64,000 bases of DNA, taken from contig QRFJ01000084.1 of NCBI GenBank assembly GCA_006176705.1, positions 744,001 through 808,000 on the forward strand, given 5' to 3'. Each line of letters starts with the position of its first letter. The stretch's first letter is position 1. The translations under genes were made by a program, and so were the position numbers. The DNA is from Cocos nucifera. Lineage: Eukaryota > Streptophyta > Magnoliopsida > Arecales > Arecaceae. The notes beneath the pieces were generated by a model. It did no database searches, was not told where the DNA came from, and worked only from the letters and a program-made list of their open reading frames with translations. Positions 1-12,362 of the stretch are shown here, piece by piece.

Positions 1-488
1 GAAGGAGCTTGGAGGGGCAGCACAATCATGACCATGGAACTCAAAAAATTTTCTTACTTTGACATCTTTGTCTTTAGTGCAAAACTATGCAATAGTAAGA
101 AATTATCCGAGAAAATGGAAATGAAGGCCTCCAGTTCTTAAATAGAAGGTTAACTCATCTTAACGAGGGAGAGGATCTCTGGTTCTTAAATCGAAGATGT
201 CGGAGAGAGGTCCTCTCAATGGCCTCTTTTGTGCCCTTATAATCTTGTTAGAAATAGGAGGTGAACCTCATCCTAATAAGAAAATTAGCCGACCATGTCA
301 GGAACATGAGGTGGACTTCATCCTGACATAGATAAAGATCTTACAAGAAATTGAAGGCCTCTGGATCTTAAACAGAAGATTAACCTCATCTTAACGAGGG
401 CGAAGGTCTCTGGTTTTTAAATAGGAGGTTAATCTTATCTTAATAAGGGTGAAGATCTTCGTTTCTTAAACTAGAGACATCAAGGAGA
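1..488 (+). repeat. Tandem-repeat tract of gypsy element G2, first piece
   Basis: Short related units recur here, each with a phrase like 'cttaaac-agaaggttaacctcatcttaacgagg' or 'aggtgaacctcatcctaataag'. The whole pattern returns after roughly 280 bases (compare the 'ggcctc' phrases near 126 and 354). The same pattern continues after each inserted element, at 4204, 13841 and 16856, so these pieces were once contiguous. Related repeats occur on the opposite strand in G1 (31780-33950) and G3 (54709-55960), where they lie next to integrase. I therefore infer that this tract is the region between pol and the 3' end of a plus-strand Tat-like gypsy whose gag-pol lies left of the window. Confidence 0.7.
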
Positions 489-1373
489 TGTGAGGATTGA
501 TGGTGCTCCCAAGCCTTGGGAGGTCACGGGAGGAGCCAGGGTGTTGGCTCCGAGAATTTCAGGAGCTTGGTTGGTGCTTCAGATACTTGAAATTTAAGGT
601 GGAGCGAGGAATCAAAGCCAAAAAATTAAGACTATAGAAAGGGTCATTTTTGCAGGTTAGCCAGTTCAGTCTGAAACTAGGTTGACTAAGTCTCAAAGGA
701 TAGGCTAAACAGAGAGGAGCATATTTGAGACTACAGCATAGCATGCAATTGGATCAATTCAGTCTAAAATTGAGCCGACCTAGTCTCAGATTAGTTAGCT
801 CAGTGCTGAGACTGAACCGCTCAATCCATGGATAGAGCTATGCGAGGGTTTGTTTGGGGCTAGGATAGGGACTTATTCTAGGGGTCTTAAGATTTGGTTT
901 GAGAGATCTTAAGGGGGCTAACTCATGTGTCGGTCGGGCTTAGATCCAGAGGATAAGAGCATGGAAGACATGGGTGTACATGGGCTCGATGAGTGCTTTC
1001 ATGTATTGGGTTAGCCAAAAAAAATTTTGATCGGGCCTAATGGCTATGTATAAATATATAGGTTGTATTAGGATTTTAAAAGGTGCAAGCAATATAGATC
1101 TTTTCTTCCATCAACCTCATTTTTCTCTAGAGTTGTTGCCCTAGGTTCCTGAAGAAGCCCTAGAGAAAGGAGGCACCTTCCTCAAGCCCAAGGAGGGAGG
1201 TGCCACAGCATAGATCTAGGTGATGGATCTATGATACGCTGCCTTAGAGAACGTCAAAGGTCTCCTATGATCCATGCTAAAGATTAGAGGCTTCCGCAAC
1301 ATGGCATCAGAGCTAGGTGATGCCAGGATGATGTATGAACAATTGATATCAGAGTGATACCGGATTTCTTACA
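489..1373 (+). repeat. R1 5' LTR
   Basis: This is an 885-bp direct repeat with TG...CA ends. It carries several copies of a short 'ggctcagtct...actgagccgac' motif (about 660-830), a TATA box at 1049, and near its 3' end two extra motifs resembling the tRNA primer site ('tggcatcagagc' near 1303 and 'tgatatcagagt' near 1344). It is about 108 bp shorter than its partner LTR, because the partner has a local duplication of the 'ggctcag' block. Confidence 0.88.
1049..1056 (+). promoter_or_regulatory. TATA box in R1 5' LTR
   Basis: TATAAATA lies in a stretch ('ctatgtataaat...taggttgtatta') conserved in the R1 3' LTR at 3873-3880 and in both arms of the inverted repeat at 14190-15233. It is the likely core promoter for the element RNA. 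Activity cannot be judged from sequence. Confidence 0.55.
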
Positions 1374-3210
1374 ATTGGTATTAGAGCCTGATGGTGCGTG
1401 GAAGCGAAGGAGAAGTCATACAGGATGAACTCAGGAATCTGCATGAGTATTCAATGGTATGTCTCAGATCTACCTTTGTTATTGCTGTGATTTGGCCAAC
1501 CAGGAGCAATAGGTTGAAGGTGGAGGCTGAGAGGATTAACAGGAAAGATTTTTTTTGGGATGAAAGATTTTGATGCATGATTTGCTGGTTGGTCTTGGTG
1601 GAAAAATCGAGGTGTATGATGGTAGACAAGGTAGGAAGCGCTGGAGTGCCGTATTAGTACTTTCCTAGAGATGTAGGACTGAGAGAGGCTCGACGATGCA
1701 GTAGCCGAGGAAGGTATTTTAGTAGAGAGCATTAGAATTCTCTAGAAAGATGGGCAATTTGGGGCTGTTGAAGAGAGATTTTTCAAGGGATAATGATCGA
1801 AGGAAGGCTGAAGAAGCGACTATACGTTCTTCGATTGCAGAAAAGTAAGAAAGTAGTCGAAGATGTATTCAGCAGTTTGACCAAAGCATAGATTTGCGGA
1901 GTCTTGGGGATGATGGAGATGGATGATCCATGGAGGTCCAGCAGATTAGGACTGGATGGCTGTAGAGCGGCATAGAGATGAGTCAGGGAGCGCTATCCTG
2001 GAGGCACAGGAACTGAGAGAGGCTCGGTAGTGCAGCAGTCGAGGGAGGTATCTCGGTAGAGAGTGTTAGGAGCATCTCAGTGTGATTGAGAGTAGGTCTC
2101 AAGGAGAGCTAGGAGGTCTTAGACAGTCGGAAGTGTCCTGGATCAGGTTTCTTCTATAGGAGCACCAAGGAGAGTCGTAGTTCAGTGGAGGATGGTTTGT
2201 GTATAGAAAGAAAGGACCTAGATACCTATGAGGAGGTAGTGTCAAGATGAGTCAGGAAGCACTGGAGTGCTCTAGTAGTGCATTCCTAGAGACACGGGGC
2301 TAAGAGAGGCTTGACGGTGCAGCAACCGAGGAAGGTATCTTAGCAGAGAGTGTTAGGAGGCATCTTAGGGAGATCCAAGATAGGTCTCAGGGAGAGCCAT
2401 GGAGTCTCGAAAGCCTCAGAATGAGGTAGGTGGGTCTGAGTCCAAGACAGAATTTGAGCTGTAGTTTCTTCGGACACAACTGAAGTGATGGCTGGTGCAG
2501 GGGCAGAAGAGGAGAAGGTTAGGATGGAATTTTCTAGGGTTCAGTCACTAGATTCAGAAGAGTTGGATGAGCTTTTGGATTTCTATGGTGCCCACGGGTT
2601 GTGGAGGTATCCGAGATAGCTTCGAAGAGGGCCACAGAGTGCGGATTCGAAGGAGCAGCGATGGTGTTCGAGGTATAGCGGTAGACTCAATAGTACAGTA
2701 TTGAGTGGTTGGCCTCGAGGGACTCAGTGATAGAGTCAACTTCTACGTTATCAGGTGGACTTCAGATATAGGTGGAGCTCTACAGCGATGGCTTCATAAG
2801 TGAAGAGAAAATTTGGCATGAGTTTAGAGTTAAGGGTCAGTGCCAGTAATGCATAGTTTCTGATGGAGTGGCATGTACAGGTGGATAGGCATAGCTCTGA
2901 GGAGATCGTGTCAGGTGGTACAGCATGTGCTGGTGTAGAAATGCTATAGGTTCCCTAGGAAAGTCCAAAAAAAGTGATGCAGCTGCTAAGCAGAAAGGAT
3001 CTTATAATTTCAGGGTGGTGCCAAGAAACAAGCACAGGTCTTCAGTGGTGGAGGCGGTCATCACAAAGATCTCAAAGGTGCATAATAGCTGAAGAGTATT
3101 GGCAGAGGCGATATTTGCACAAGTGCTGTCAGGGTGCGCATTGACAGTGGGATCATGTAGGAGTGCATTGCCGAGGGATTTGCCAAGGCTTGGGGCACCA
3201 AGATGGAGAT
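1374..3210 (+). other. R1 internal region, non-coding, with internal repeats
   Basis: The region begins with the primer-binding-like TTGGTATTAGAGC. A block of about 70 bases containing 'actgagagaggctcg..g.tgcag.ag.cgaggaaggtat' recurs near 1671, 2003 and 2288, so the left half is an imperfect tandem repeat of about 280-330 bp. No frame longer than about 90 codons is seen on either strand, and no zinc knuckle, protease or RT motif. Just before the 3' LTR a purine-rich stretch (about 3192-3210) may act as the polypurine tract. I see no gene here. Confidence 0.7.
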
Positions 3211-4203
3211 TGTGAGGATTGATGGTGCTCCCAAGCCTTAGGAGGCCCCGGGAGGAGCTAGGATGTTGGCTCCGGAGATCTCAGGAGCTTGGTTGGTGCT
3301 TTTGAACTTGGGATTCAAGGTGGAGTAAGGAACCAAAGCCAAAAAATCAAGATTGCAGAAAGGATCATTTCTGTAGGTTAGCCGGCTCAGTCTAAAATTA
3401 GATCGATTAAGTCTCAAAGGATAGACGAAATAGAGAGGAGCACGTTCGGGACTGCAGCATAGCACGCAACTTGGTCGGCTCAGTTTTAGGGATTGTAGCA
3501 TGGCACGCAACTGGGTCGGCTCAGTCTAAAACTGAGTCGACCCAATCTCAGGTTAGTCGGCTCAGTGCTGAGACTGAGCTAGCTCTATCTGACTAAGCCG
3601 ATCCAATCTCAGGTTAGCCGGCTCAGTGCTGAGACCGAGCTAGCTCAGTCTACGGGCAAAGCTATGTGAGGGTCTATTTGGGGCTAGGATAGGAACTTAT
3701 CCTAAGAATCTTAAGGCCTGGTTTGAGAGGTCTTAAGAGGGCTAGCTCATATATGGGTCGGGCTTAGATCCAGAGGATGAGAGCATGAGAGACATGGATG
3801 TACATGGGCTCGATGAGTGCTTTCATGTATTGGATTAGTCAGGAGAGTTTTTGGTCCAACCTAATGGCTATGTATAAATACATAGGTTGTATTAGGGTTT
3901 TAAAAGGTGCAAGCAATATAGATCTTTTCTTCCTTCAACCTCTCTTCTCTCTTTTTCTAAAGTTATTGCCCTAGGTTCCTGAAGAAGTCCTAGAGAGAGG
4001 GGGCGCCTCCCTCAAGCCCAAGGAGGGAGGTGCCCCAGCATAGATTTAGGTGATGGATCTATGATACGCTGCCTTAGAGAATGTCAAAGATCTCCTGTGG
4101 TCCATGCTAAAGATTAGAGGCTTCCGCAACATGGCATCAGAGCTAGATGATTTTTGGATGATGCACCAATAATTAGTATTAGAGCAATACCAGATTTCTT
4201 ACA
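3211..4203 (+). repeat. R1 3' LTR
   Basis: This is the 993-bp partner of 489-1373. The extra length comes from repeated 'gtcggctcagt...ctgagac' blocks at about 3475-3660, which also form short inverted repeats. Its TATA box is at 3873-3880. Its last bases TTCTTACA are followed at once by the target duplication GGAGA, which fixes this end. Confidence 0.88.
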
Positions 4204-4228
4204 GGAGAGGCTCCCTCAATGGCCCTTT
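4204..4228 (+). repeat. G2 tandem-repeat sliver between R1 and C1
   Basis: These 25 bases ('ggagaggctccctcaatggccc...') continue the repeat unit cut by R1 and match the unit at about 16961-16985. They show that C1 landed only 25 bases from the R1 insertion point. Confidence 0.7.
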
Positions 4229-6711
4229 TGAAAGAACTAGTCTAGAATTTCAGGGTTAGATTTTAAAATCTTTTTAAAACTATGCAGTGAAAACATGAAT
4301 TAATCATATTAATTCATAATTAAACATGAAAAACCCTATATCTAGGATCCTATTACATGATTAAAGCATGATACTAAATGAAAAATTAAAATATGAGAAT
4401 AAATCATATTGATCATATCAACATAAAAATTATTCTATGCTAGATCAAATCTAGATAGGAGAAAGATGATCGTATCATCCATACCTTTGCAAATTGAGTT
4501 TTTTAACTCACCGATTAGGGCCTGAGGTTGTTGTTCCAAGATGTACATGCATCCAACCTCTATAAGTTATCCACACAAGCCCTCGATCGCTGATCAGAAG
4601 TCCGATGCCTGAAAATCAGCATAGTTTGCTAGAACTACGCTGATTCTTCTTTGATGGTTGATCTGGATCTTTCTTTCTTTAAAACTTGGATCCTCTAATT
4701 TTTAAAAGATGATAAAGATGATTTTGGACCTGAGACACCTCTCAAAACCTCAAAAAAAAAAGGATGAATAGATGGAAGAAAGCCCTAGAAGAAGACCCTC
4801 TTCTTCTTCTCTTTTTCTCTCATCAAAGCACCTTGATTGGTGCCTTTACAATTCCCATGCCTAAACCTCTCTATGCCCAGCCTCTCCACACCCAAAGACC
4901 TCTCTCCTAGATCTATAATCTCAAAAAAAATTAGGTTAAAAACCATTTTATATTGAGAGATATGGAGGAGTCCTTGTCTAGGTCAAATACCTAGTCAAGA
5001 GACCTCCAAATTAGGCTAGACTTGGGGTGCCCAACTCTTGGGCGTCCCCTCCTTCTTTTTGGATGTGGACTACCTAGTGTTTGGCACATTAAAATTCTTT
5101 ATTTTCAATAAAATATTTAGAGAAAAATTAAGAGTTTAGGTGCCATACATGGATAAGAATTCAGGTTGCAACAAACTTTATCAAATAGAGTTTGAAATCA
5201 AAACAACTAATTTATTTTGACTTGATTCTCGACCAAATACCATGTAAGAGGTATATGAAATGTGGCGATGCATGTCCTCTCTCTAAAAAAGAGAGATTTC
5301 ATGAAAAAATTAAATAAAATTTTGTGGAGAGTGTGTGGAGATTGAATGGCAAGGATTTAGGAGTCCTAGTCTCATTAGGACTCCTAATTTGACTTAGTCT
5401 AACTTGATCCTTGGACCAAATTAAATTAAAATTTATTTAATCCAATTAAATTAGATCTTAGTTCAACTAATAATCTTATTAAATTAGATTTAATTTTAAT
5501 TTAATTTTTAATCAAATTAGAGATTAGGTTCATTCAAGTCCTAATTAAACTAGGATTAGTTCTTCCTTGCAATTGGCACATCCAATAAACAAATTAAACT
5601 TGATCCAATCAAGCCCAAACCAAATCTAATTAAGTAATATTTAGTTAGACTTAATCTCAGTCCTTTGGTTTAATCAAATTAAATTAATTAGTAATCAAAT
5701 TACTAATCAATCATCCTGCAATACTTGCACTAGGTTAAACATCAATCATATTGATTGTTTAACTCTAGAATGATTCTTAATCATTGATCAACCATTCGAT
5801 CAGATCAAGACCTCTTATGTGTATGACCACATAGGTTTGAACCTAAGCTAGTAGTATAGGAATTAATTTCTATACCAATCAAAGTAACCATCTAGCAATG
5901 ATACCCAATGACCGAAAAGGTCGAATGTGTAGAACAACATTCTTAGAACTGATGTGGATATAGTTTCTGTATAATTCATCTCCTTGACCAAAATGCTCAT
6001 AGGACATCTCAGAGTGTAACTATTAACCTCGATTAGGTCATCCACATTGTATTTCAAAATACCAAATTCATCTTATGGATTACCGTAGCCAAGATTTTTG
6101 CTATATTGAAATAGATGCATTCGTTTCCAACTCTAGGAGTGGTCAATTCCATCTTGACACTTACCAACTTTGCAAGTACTTGACTATGCTCAAAAACCTT
6201 TTGTTATTGAATTAAAAATTTCAGTTAGTCTGGTACCAAAGCAAAGTGAGTTGCTTGCAAGCCACTGTGGTGATTTCAGGTCTAAGAAATATTTATATTT
6301 ATATCCCATTAGAGCAATTCTCGATAGCAGAATATCTAAAATTAGTCACGTCCAGTGATGATGTACCCATACATCTCACTTATATGCCATACAAGTATCT
6401 CCACACTCCTTAGTTAAGAGAACAACTAACCCATATGCCATATAATGATCTATATATGATAAATGTTGCCATCCTAATTAACAGCGTATCATTTGATCAT
6501 GAACTATTTAAGAACTAATCGATAAATCCTCTTTTTATCAAAAATAAATAGTCCTAAAGACTTCATCATAGCAATGGAGTTCATTAGAAGATGTAGATTT
6601 TATGATGAAAAAATCAAAAATATATTTTATTTAATAATAAATTAATTATAATTAGAAGGTTGCATAACCATCAACAGGCTGATGATTGGCTTTGAAATAT
6701 ATTTTCTAACA
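4229..6711 (-). repeat. C1 3' LTR (left, full length)
   Basis: This 2483-bp LTR is almost the same length as the C3 right LTR (2484 bp). On the minus strand it starts TGTTAGAAAATATA at 6711. The stretch 5780-6711 is shared with the LTRs of C3 and C4 and with the fragment at 39049-39401, and includes the 'gaggacaaccaacc.atatggcata' type phrase. The part from 5400 to 5720 is very AT-rich with repeated 'aattaaatt'. Short open frames inside it (for example 5863-6057) are not genes. Confidence 0.85.
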
Positions 6712-6722
6712 ACTCCCACTTG
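6712..6722 (-). promoter_or_regulatory. C1 polypurine tract
   Basis: Minus-strand CAAGTGGGAGT abuts the LTR start TGTTAG. The same AAGTGGGAG sits next to the 3' LTR in C2 (near 22157-22167) and C4 (63500-63508). It is the plus-strand DNA primer of reverse transcription. Confidence 0.75.
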
Positions 6723-8430
6723 TCCTAAAGCCACTTGGTATAGTATCTAATACCTATCTTCGACTTGTGGTCGTCGAACTTCTTTATCATTGAGGCTTTA
6801 GTGAAGGGGTCGGCTAAGTTCTTTTCATCGATCTTCTGAAGGTTGACATCACCTTGATCCATGATCTGCTAGATCAAGTGGTAGCAGTGCAGTATGTGCT
6901 TTGTTCGCTGGTGCGCTTTTGGTTCTTTCGCTTGAGCAATGGCACTAGTGCTGTCATAGTAGAGCAGGACTAGTCCATTAAGAAAGGATGCTACTCCAAG
7001 TTCGGTGATGAATTTTCTCAGCCACATAGCTTCCTTCGTGGTATCTGATGCTGCGATTTACTCTACTTCACAAATAGAATCTACCACAGTATGCTGCTTA
7101 AAATTCTTTCAGTAGATGGCTCCACCATTTAGGATAAAGACATAACTCGACATGCTTCTACTGTCATCATGGTCAGATTGAAAGCTGGAGTCTATAAACC
7201 CCTCAAGTTTTAGATCTGACTCGCTATAACTAATCATTGGTCCTTAATATTTCTTAAATACTTAAGAATGACTTTAACCATTTTTTAATGATTTTTTCCT
7301 AAATCAAATTGGTGTCTACTCACTGCTCTTAGTGAGTATGTCATATCTGATCTCGTACATATCATGACGTACATGATAGATCCCACTATTAAAGCATATG
7401 GGACTCTACTCATACGCTCTCTCTCTTAAGGAGTTGTTGGTCACTCCTTTTTAGAGAAAAAAATTTTATAACCTATTGAAAGATAGTCTTTCTTGGAATT
7501 CTCCATACTGAACATCTTCAGCATAGTTTCTAGGTACATGGACTGAGATAACCTAAGCATCCTTTTAGATCAATCCCTATAGATCTTCATCCCTAGGATG
7601 TAGGATGCTTCACCCAAGTCTTTCATGAAGAATTGAGATGACAACCAAACCTTTATTTCTTGCAGTGCAGGAATGTTATTCCTGATTAAGAGAATATCAT
7701 CTACATACAAAATAAGAAATATCACTGCCAGACCATTTGTCCACTTGTAAATGCTGGGCCCTTCTTCATTTTTAATGAAGCCATATGTCTCGATCACCTT
7801 ATCAAAATACATGTTCCAACTCTAAGATGCTTGTTTCAATCCATAAATGGATCTTTGAAGCTTGCACACCTTGGACTCATCTGTAGATGTGAATCCCTCA
7901 GATTATATTATATACACTTCTTCAGTTAGCTTTTCATTCAGGAAAGCTATCTTCACATCTATCTATCAGATCTCATAGTTCAGATGGATAGTTATAGCAA
8001 GCATTATCTGAATTAATTTGAGCATTGCCATAGCAGAGAATATCTTATCATAGTCAATACCATAATGTTGATGATATCCCTTGGCAACCAGACGGGCTTT
8101 ATAGATTTTCACCTTCCCATCTGTGCCTCTCTCCTTTTTGAAGACCCATATACACCTAATAGTTTAACCCCTTCAGATGGGTCAACTAATGTAAACACAT
8201 CATTGACCTTCATGGATTTCATTTCATATTTCATGGCCTCAAGCTATTTCTCAAAATTAGGCCTCTGCATTGCATCCATATAAGTGATCGGATCCTCATC
8301 ATTCTCATCAAGTTCGATGGGATCACTATCCCGAACCAAAAAATTATAGTATCTGTCCGGCTGATGCGGTACTCTACCAGATCGTCTTAATAGTGTAGGT
8401 ATACTAGGCTCTGGATTTGATCTAATCAAA
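6723..8430 (-). pseudogene. C1 reverse transcriptase and RNase H remnant
   Basis: Minus-strand frames give the copia RT start (ITYMDAMQRP, near 8260-8290), VDPSEG and then SIYGLKQAS, followed by the catalytic LYVDDILLI in the open stretch 7570-7812 and the conserved MKDLGEASYILGMKIYRD. Downstream frames retain SQSMY, MFSMENSKK and PYALIVGSIMY, then a decayed RNase H. The enzyme would copy element RNA in virus-like particles. Many stops and frameshifts interrupt it, so it cannot be functional. The order integrase before RT supports a copia assignment. Confidence 0.85.
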
Positions 8431-8439
8431 TATGATTTT

Positions 8440-9533
8440 GATTCAGCTATAGGTGTCGATGTTTCTACCTATTGAACTTCATCAAGTTCGACCTTAGAGG
8501 CAATAGTTTCTTCACCAAGAAACTTCTTTTTCAAAAAGATTGTCTTAAGGTTGACGAATACTTTTTGTTCATCAGTATGGTAGAAAATATATCCTTTTGA
8601 TTCTTTAGGGTACTCTATGAATGTGCACTTGTCAGACCTAGGTCCAAGTTTATCTATGATTAATCATTTTATATAAGCCGAGTACCCCCAAATCCTGAGG
8701 TGTGAAAGTGCTAGCTTACGTCCTGTCCATATCTCATATGGAGTTTTAATTATAGATTTACTTGGAATCCTATTTAGAAGATAGCAAACTGATTTGAGTG
8801 CATATCCTAGAAGGATTTCGGTAAGCTAGCAAAATCCATCATGGATCAGACCATGACTAATAGAGTCCGATTCCTTCTTTCAGATACACCATTATGCTGT
8901 GGTGTTTCTGAAGGAGTCCATTAGAAGAAAATTCTATTTTCTTTTAGATCGGTCAGACCGAAGAGTTTTAATACTCTTCTCAGTTTATTTTTCTACTTCA
9001 CTTCTGAATCGTTTGAATATTTTAAATGATTCTGACTTATGTTTCGTCAGATAGACATATTCATATCTGGATAGATCATCTATGAAAGTAATGAAGTAAA
9101 GATATCCATCTCTGGTACTAGTGCTCATAGGTTCATTTATATCAGTATGTACTAAACTTAAGAGCTCAGTGGCTCTCTCATATTTTTCAGTAAAAGGTGA
9201 CTTGGTCATTTTTCGAAGAAGACAAGACTCACAGATTGAAAGTGATTCATAATTATTGACTTCAAGAATTTTCTCTTGAGTCAACCTATTTATCCTATTC
9301 TTATTTATATGACCTAGCCTATAGTGCCATAAGTACATATCAGACATACTATCTAATCTAGGGTGCTTGCTAGTGGAATAGACTACATTAATAGGTTGTA
9401 ATAACATATATACACCATTGTTCAAATATCCAGAGAATATAGTAATACTATTCATAATGATATTATAAAACTCTTTCTTTATTAAAAATTTATAATTGTC
9501 TTTGGCCAAAAGGCCTATAGAAATGATATTCAA
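8440..9533 (-). pseudogene. C1 integrase remnant with GAG-pre-integrase domain
   Basis: The open stretch 8985-9533 shows the HHCC zinc-binding domain (LWHYRLGHINKNRI, then CESCLLRK) and the start of the catalytic core (LLSLVHTDI, ITFIDDLSRY). The first catalytic Asp in HTD is present. Below 8985 the frame breaks, but IWTGRK and LSHLRIW-type motifs continue near 8690-8740. Integrase would insert the cDNA into the genome. The damage is moderate but enough to inactivate it. Confidence 0.83.
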
Positions 9534-10636
9534 AAAGAAACTAGGACAAAAATGACAATCACTAAGAATAATGATATGAGACTCAAATACAAGTTTTAAG
9601 ATTCATAATGCTAGAATTAGAACTAATCTTCCATCTCCAACATTCAGGAACCTCTCATCTTGTTTGAATCTCCTACTGACCTGCAATCCCTGCAACGAAT
9701 TGCAAATATAGTAAGAGCTATTGGTATCCAATACCCAGTTAGTAATATCATAAATAAAAAAATTGCAAGGAGTTACCAAATAAATACCTTGCCTAGCAAT
9801 AACTTGCTTCTTTCTTGGTTTGTTTGGGTCCAGGAAGGCAATGTACCGAGGACAGTTTTTCTTTCAGTACCCCCACTTCTTGCAAAAGAAGCATTCGACT
9901 TTTACTTTCTTGGTCTGGCCTTGCACAAATATCCTAGCCTGAGCTTGCACCTTCTTACTCTTCTTCTTCTTATTCTTCTTTCCTTTCTTAAAGGGTCAAG
10001 ATTCAGAAGAAGAGCCTCTCACTAAGTTCACCGACTCCTTGTGGAGCTGATGATTCTTCTCAAAGTTTTGAAGTAACCCAGCAACCTATGGTAGTTTACT
10101 TCAAGCTTTATCATTCTGTAATGAGTAAGGAATGAAAGATAAGATTTGGACAATGAGTTTAAAATCATATCTTTTCCTAGCTACTCGTGCAAGAAAAATT
10201 CGAGCTTGCTCAAACACTCCATCAGCTCTATCATGTATAGTACATGATAGTGACTGATGCTCAATCCGTCATCCTGGCATTGAAGATGACACAACTAGTT
10301 TTGTAACTCTCAACATTATCTGGTGTGTCAAAAGACTCATTCAACACTTGAATCATGTCTTCTGGCTAAGCAGACTCAAATCTACAACTGAACTTGTTGC
10401 TCATGGCTGCCAACATAATACAACATACTGTGGTTCGATCATTGAGCTACTTCTGATAAGTGTCTTTGACTATTCCACGTGCATTGAGTGCTGGTTTCTC
10501 AGGTGCCAGATCTGTCAGCATGTATAAGATCCATTCATGTTCTAGGACAATCTTCAACTTACGGTACTAGTTACTAAAGTTGGGTCCTACTAGCATATCA
10601 TTGTCTAACAATGATTGGATCGAAAGGGAAGTGACT
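9534..10636 (-). pseudogene. C1 gag and protease remnant
   Basis: Minus-strand fragments match the better gag of C3: the first residues TTSL, then LEHEWILYML near 10535, and KDTYQKWLNDR-like sequence near 10450. A lysine-rich stretch lies near 9950-9990 and a decayed zinc-knuckle region near 9880-9900. The codon at the expected start (about 10634-10636) reads ATA where C3 has ATG at 50554-50556, so the start codon appears lost. Gag would form the virus-like particle. The protease is too eroded to place exactly. Confidence 0.72.
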
Positions 10637-12362
10637 ATGTCTGCATAAAGAAAAATCAAAATCTAATTAGTAATTAATTCATTAAATCTAAAGATTTAAA
10701 CTTTAATTAAAAGATTCTTCCACTATTTTATTCGAATTGGTAGCCTCTACCTTCAATTCGAAGAATTATCCTAATTTCTTAGTGGGTACTAGAATCCACA
10801 TAGACTGCACACAAGCCCAACTTTGGTTGGTCAACCCATATATATCTAAGGGTAGGTTCATAATCAATTATTTCTCTAAATATTTTTTAGTAATTTAATT
10901 TTGCTCCAGTCCCTAATCAATAGGCTTTGGCCTCCACTGAAAAGATCCGATTAGGTCCAATCATTAACATGACCATACTTGATCCATCTAACCAATGAAT
11001 GATTAAGCCCAACTTTGGTTGGTCAACCTAACCACCATTTAGATAGATACGACCAAAAAATCATACTATGAATGATAATTCCATTAGTCGATAAGCACCA
11101 GACCTTTGGGCCTCTAATGATTATCCAGCTAATGGACCCATTATCACTCACTTAATGGGAGGCTATGATCTAGTTATCATAATAGCTATTTTATTTTTAA
11201 AGATCTAATAATTTTAGAGAATTTAATTAATTAATTTTAAGAAAAAGAGAAGAGAACCAGCTAATTTCAATTCTCTCACTGACTTCATCAAGTCAGATCA
11301 CAAAGGACTTAATTAAAGCTGGCATTAGGAGCACCTAAATTAGTCATATTGATTTACCTAATTAACATGGGTGAGCCAAAATTACCAAGTGATCTAATCA
11401 AAATCTAATTCACCAGGATAGCCAAGTGAGATTAGTGGAAGGGATATGCCATTAACTCATCAAAGATTGAAATCAATGCAAGTAGCTTCAAATTAAAAAT
11501 CACTGGTTTGGATTGCCAAACTTACCTTAGACACCATCTAGTTCATTTATTTTAATTGGATCAACCTAGCAATTTTGAGTTCGACTGCATAGCCATGAAT
11601 CAAGTCTATTTGATCCTCGTTAAAGGCATGGACTTGACCAACTGCAACTATTGTAATTGAGTCTAAAGAGTCATTGACCTAATCTAATTTAATATTTGAT
11701 TAAATTTGATCAATTACTCTCATTTAGTCCATTCTCTAACTAACCTTAGGTCTAACCCAATTAATGGATCTAATTCATCTAACTCAATAACCCAATGTTA
11801 TGATCAATGACTTAGGATCTTTAATTCATAATTTTAGAGCCTGATTCATCATACTTAATTCTTAATTAAGTTTTGGGTTGAGGATTGGGGTTCGACATTT
11901 TAAAAATAATTTTTATATTTATAAAATATTTTTACAACATAGTTCTACCAACCAGTTGCATGTTTGATTCATAATCAATATGCAATTAAATAAACTATGA
12001 GACTACTTTTAGATCTAATCTAAATATGTTCATGTAATTGAAATAGTATCAATTCAACCAATCATAAATTAATTTAGATCGAATCTAATACATTTATATT
12101 GATAAAAAATTAAATTAAAATATTTTTGATTAGATCATAAAATTTTTTAGATCTAATCTAAAATTTTATGATCATGATTTTAGATTTGCACGTAATAGAA
12201 CAACCTTTCCACTGTAAGGGGTAAACCTTATAGCAGGACAACCTTATAGCAGTCCATGCAATCTAAAATAATTTTTAATTTTAGATTTAAATATTAGATT
12301 ATAATTTAGATTAGATCTAAATTATCAATCTAAATATACATAAAATCATGTAAAAATAACAT
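10637..12362 (-). other. C1 5' leader, non-coding
   Basis: This 1.7-kb untranslated leader lies between the primer site and gag and is alignable with the C3 leader (50557-52210). A palindromic phrase 'cccaactttggttggtcaacc' occurs twice (near 10818 and 11008), and again in C3. A second motif, 'ggaagggatatgccattaactca' (11438-11460), is shared with C2 and C3. There is no open frame of note. Confidence 0.65.

Larger units (their letters stand above)
489..4203 (+). mobile_element. R1: non-coding LTR retrotransposon with intact target duplication
   Basis: Two direct repeats, 489-1373 and 3211-4203, both start TGTGAGGATTGATGG and end TTTCTTACA. The five bases before the first (484-488) and after the second (4204-4208) are both GGAGA, a perfect target-site duplication. 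A primer-binding-like site (TTGGTATTAGAGC, from 1375) follows the 5' LTR, so the element lies on the plus strand. The 1837-bp internal region has no long open frame and no recognisable gag or pol motif, which fits a non-autonomous LARD/TRIM-like element mobilised by another element's enzymes. It interrupts a G2 repeat unit: the unit reads through if R1 is removed. Confidence 0.9.

Noticed and set aside
559..744. Short minus-strand open frame in the R1 5' LTR, with a similar one at 3238-3510
   Set aside because: Both lie in the two copies of one LTR and read through its repeats. Frames and lengths differ between copies and no protein pattern is conserved.
1381..1732. Overlapping open frames on both strands after the R1 primer site
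   Set aside because: They overlap each other in different frames and show no gag motif; chance frames in a repeat-containing non-coding region.
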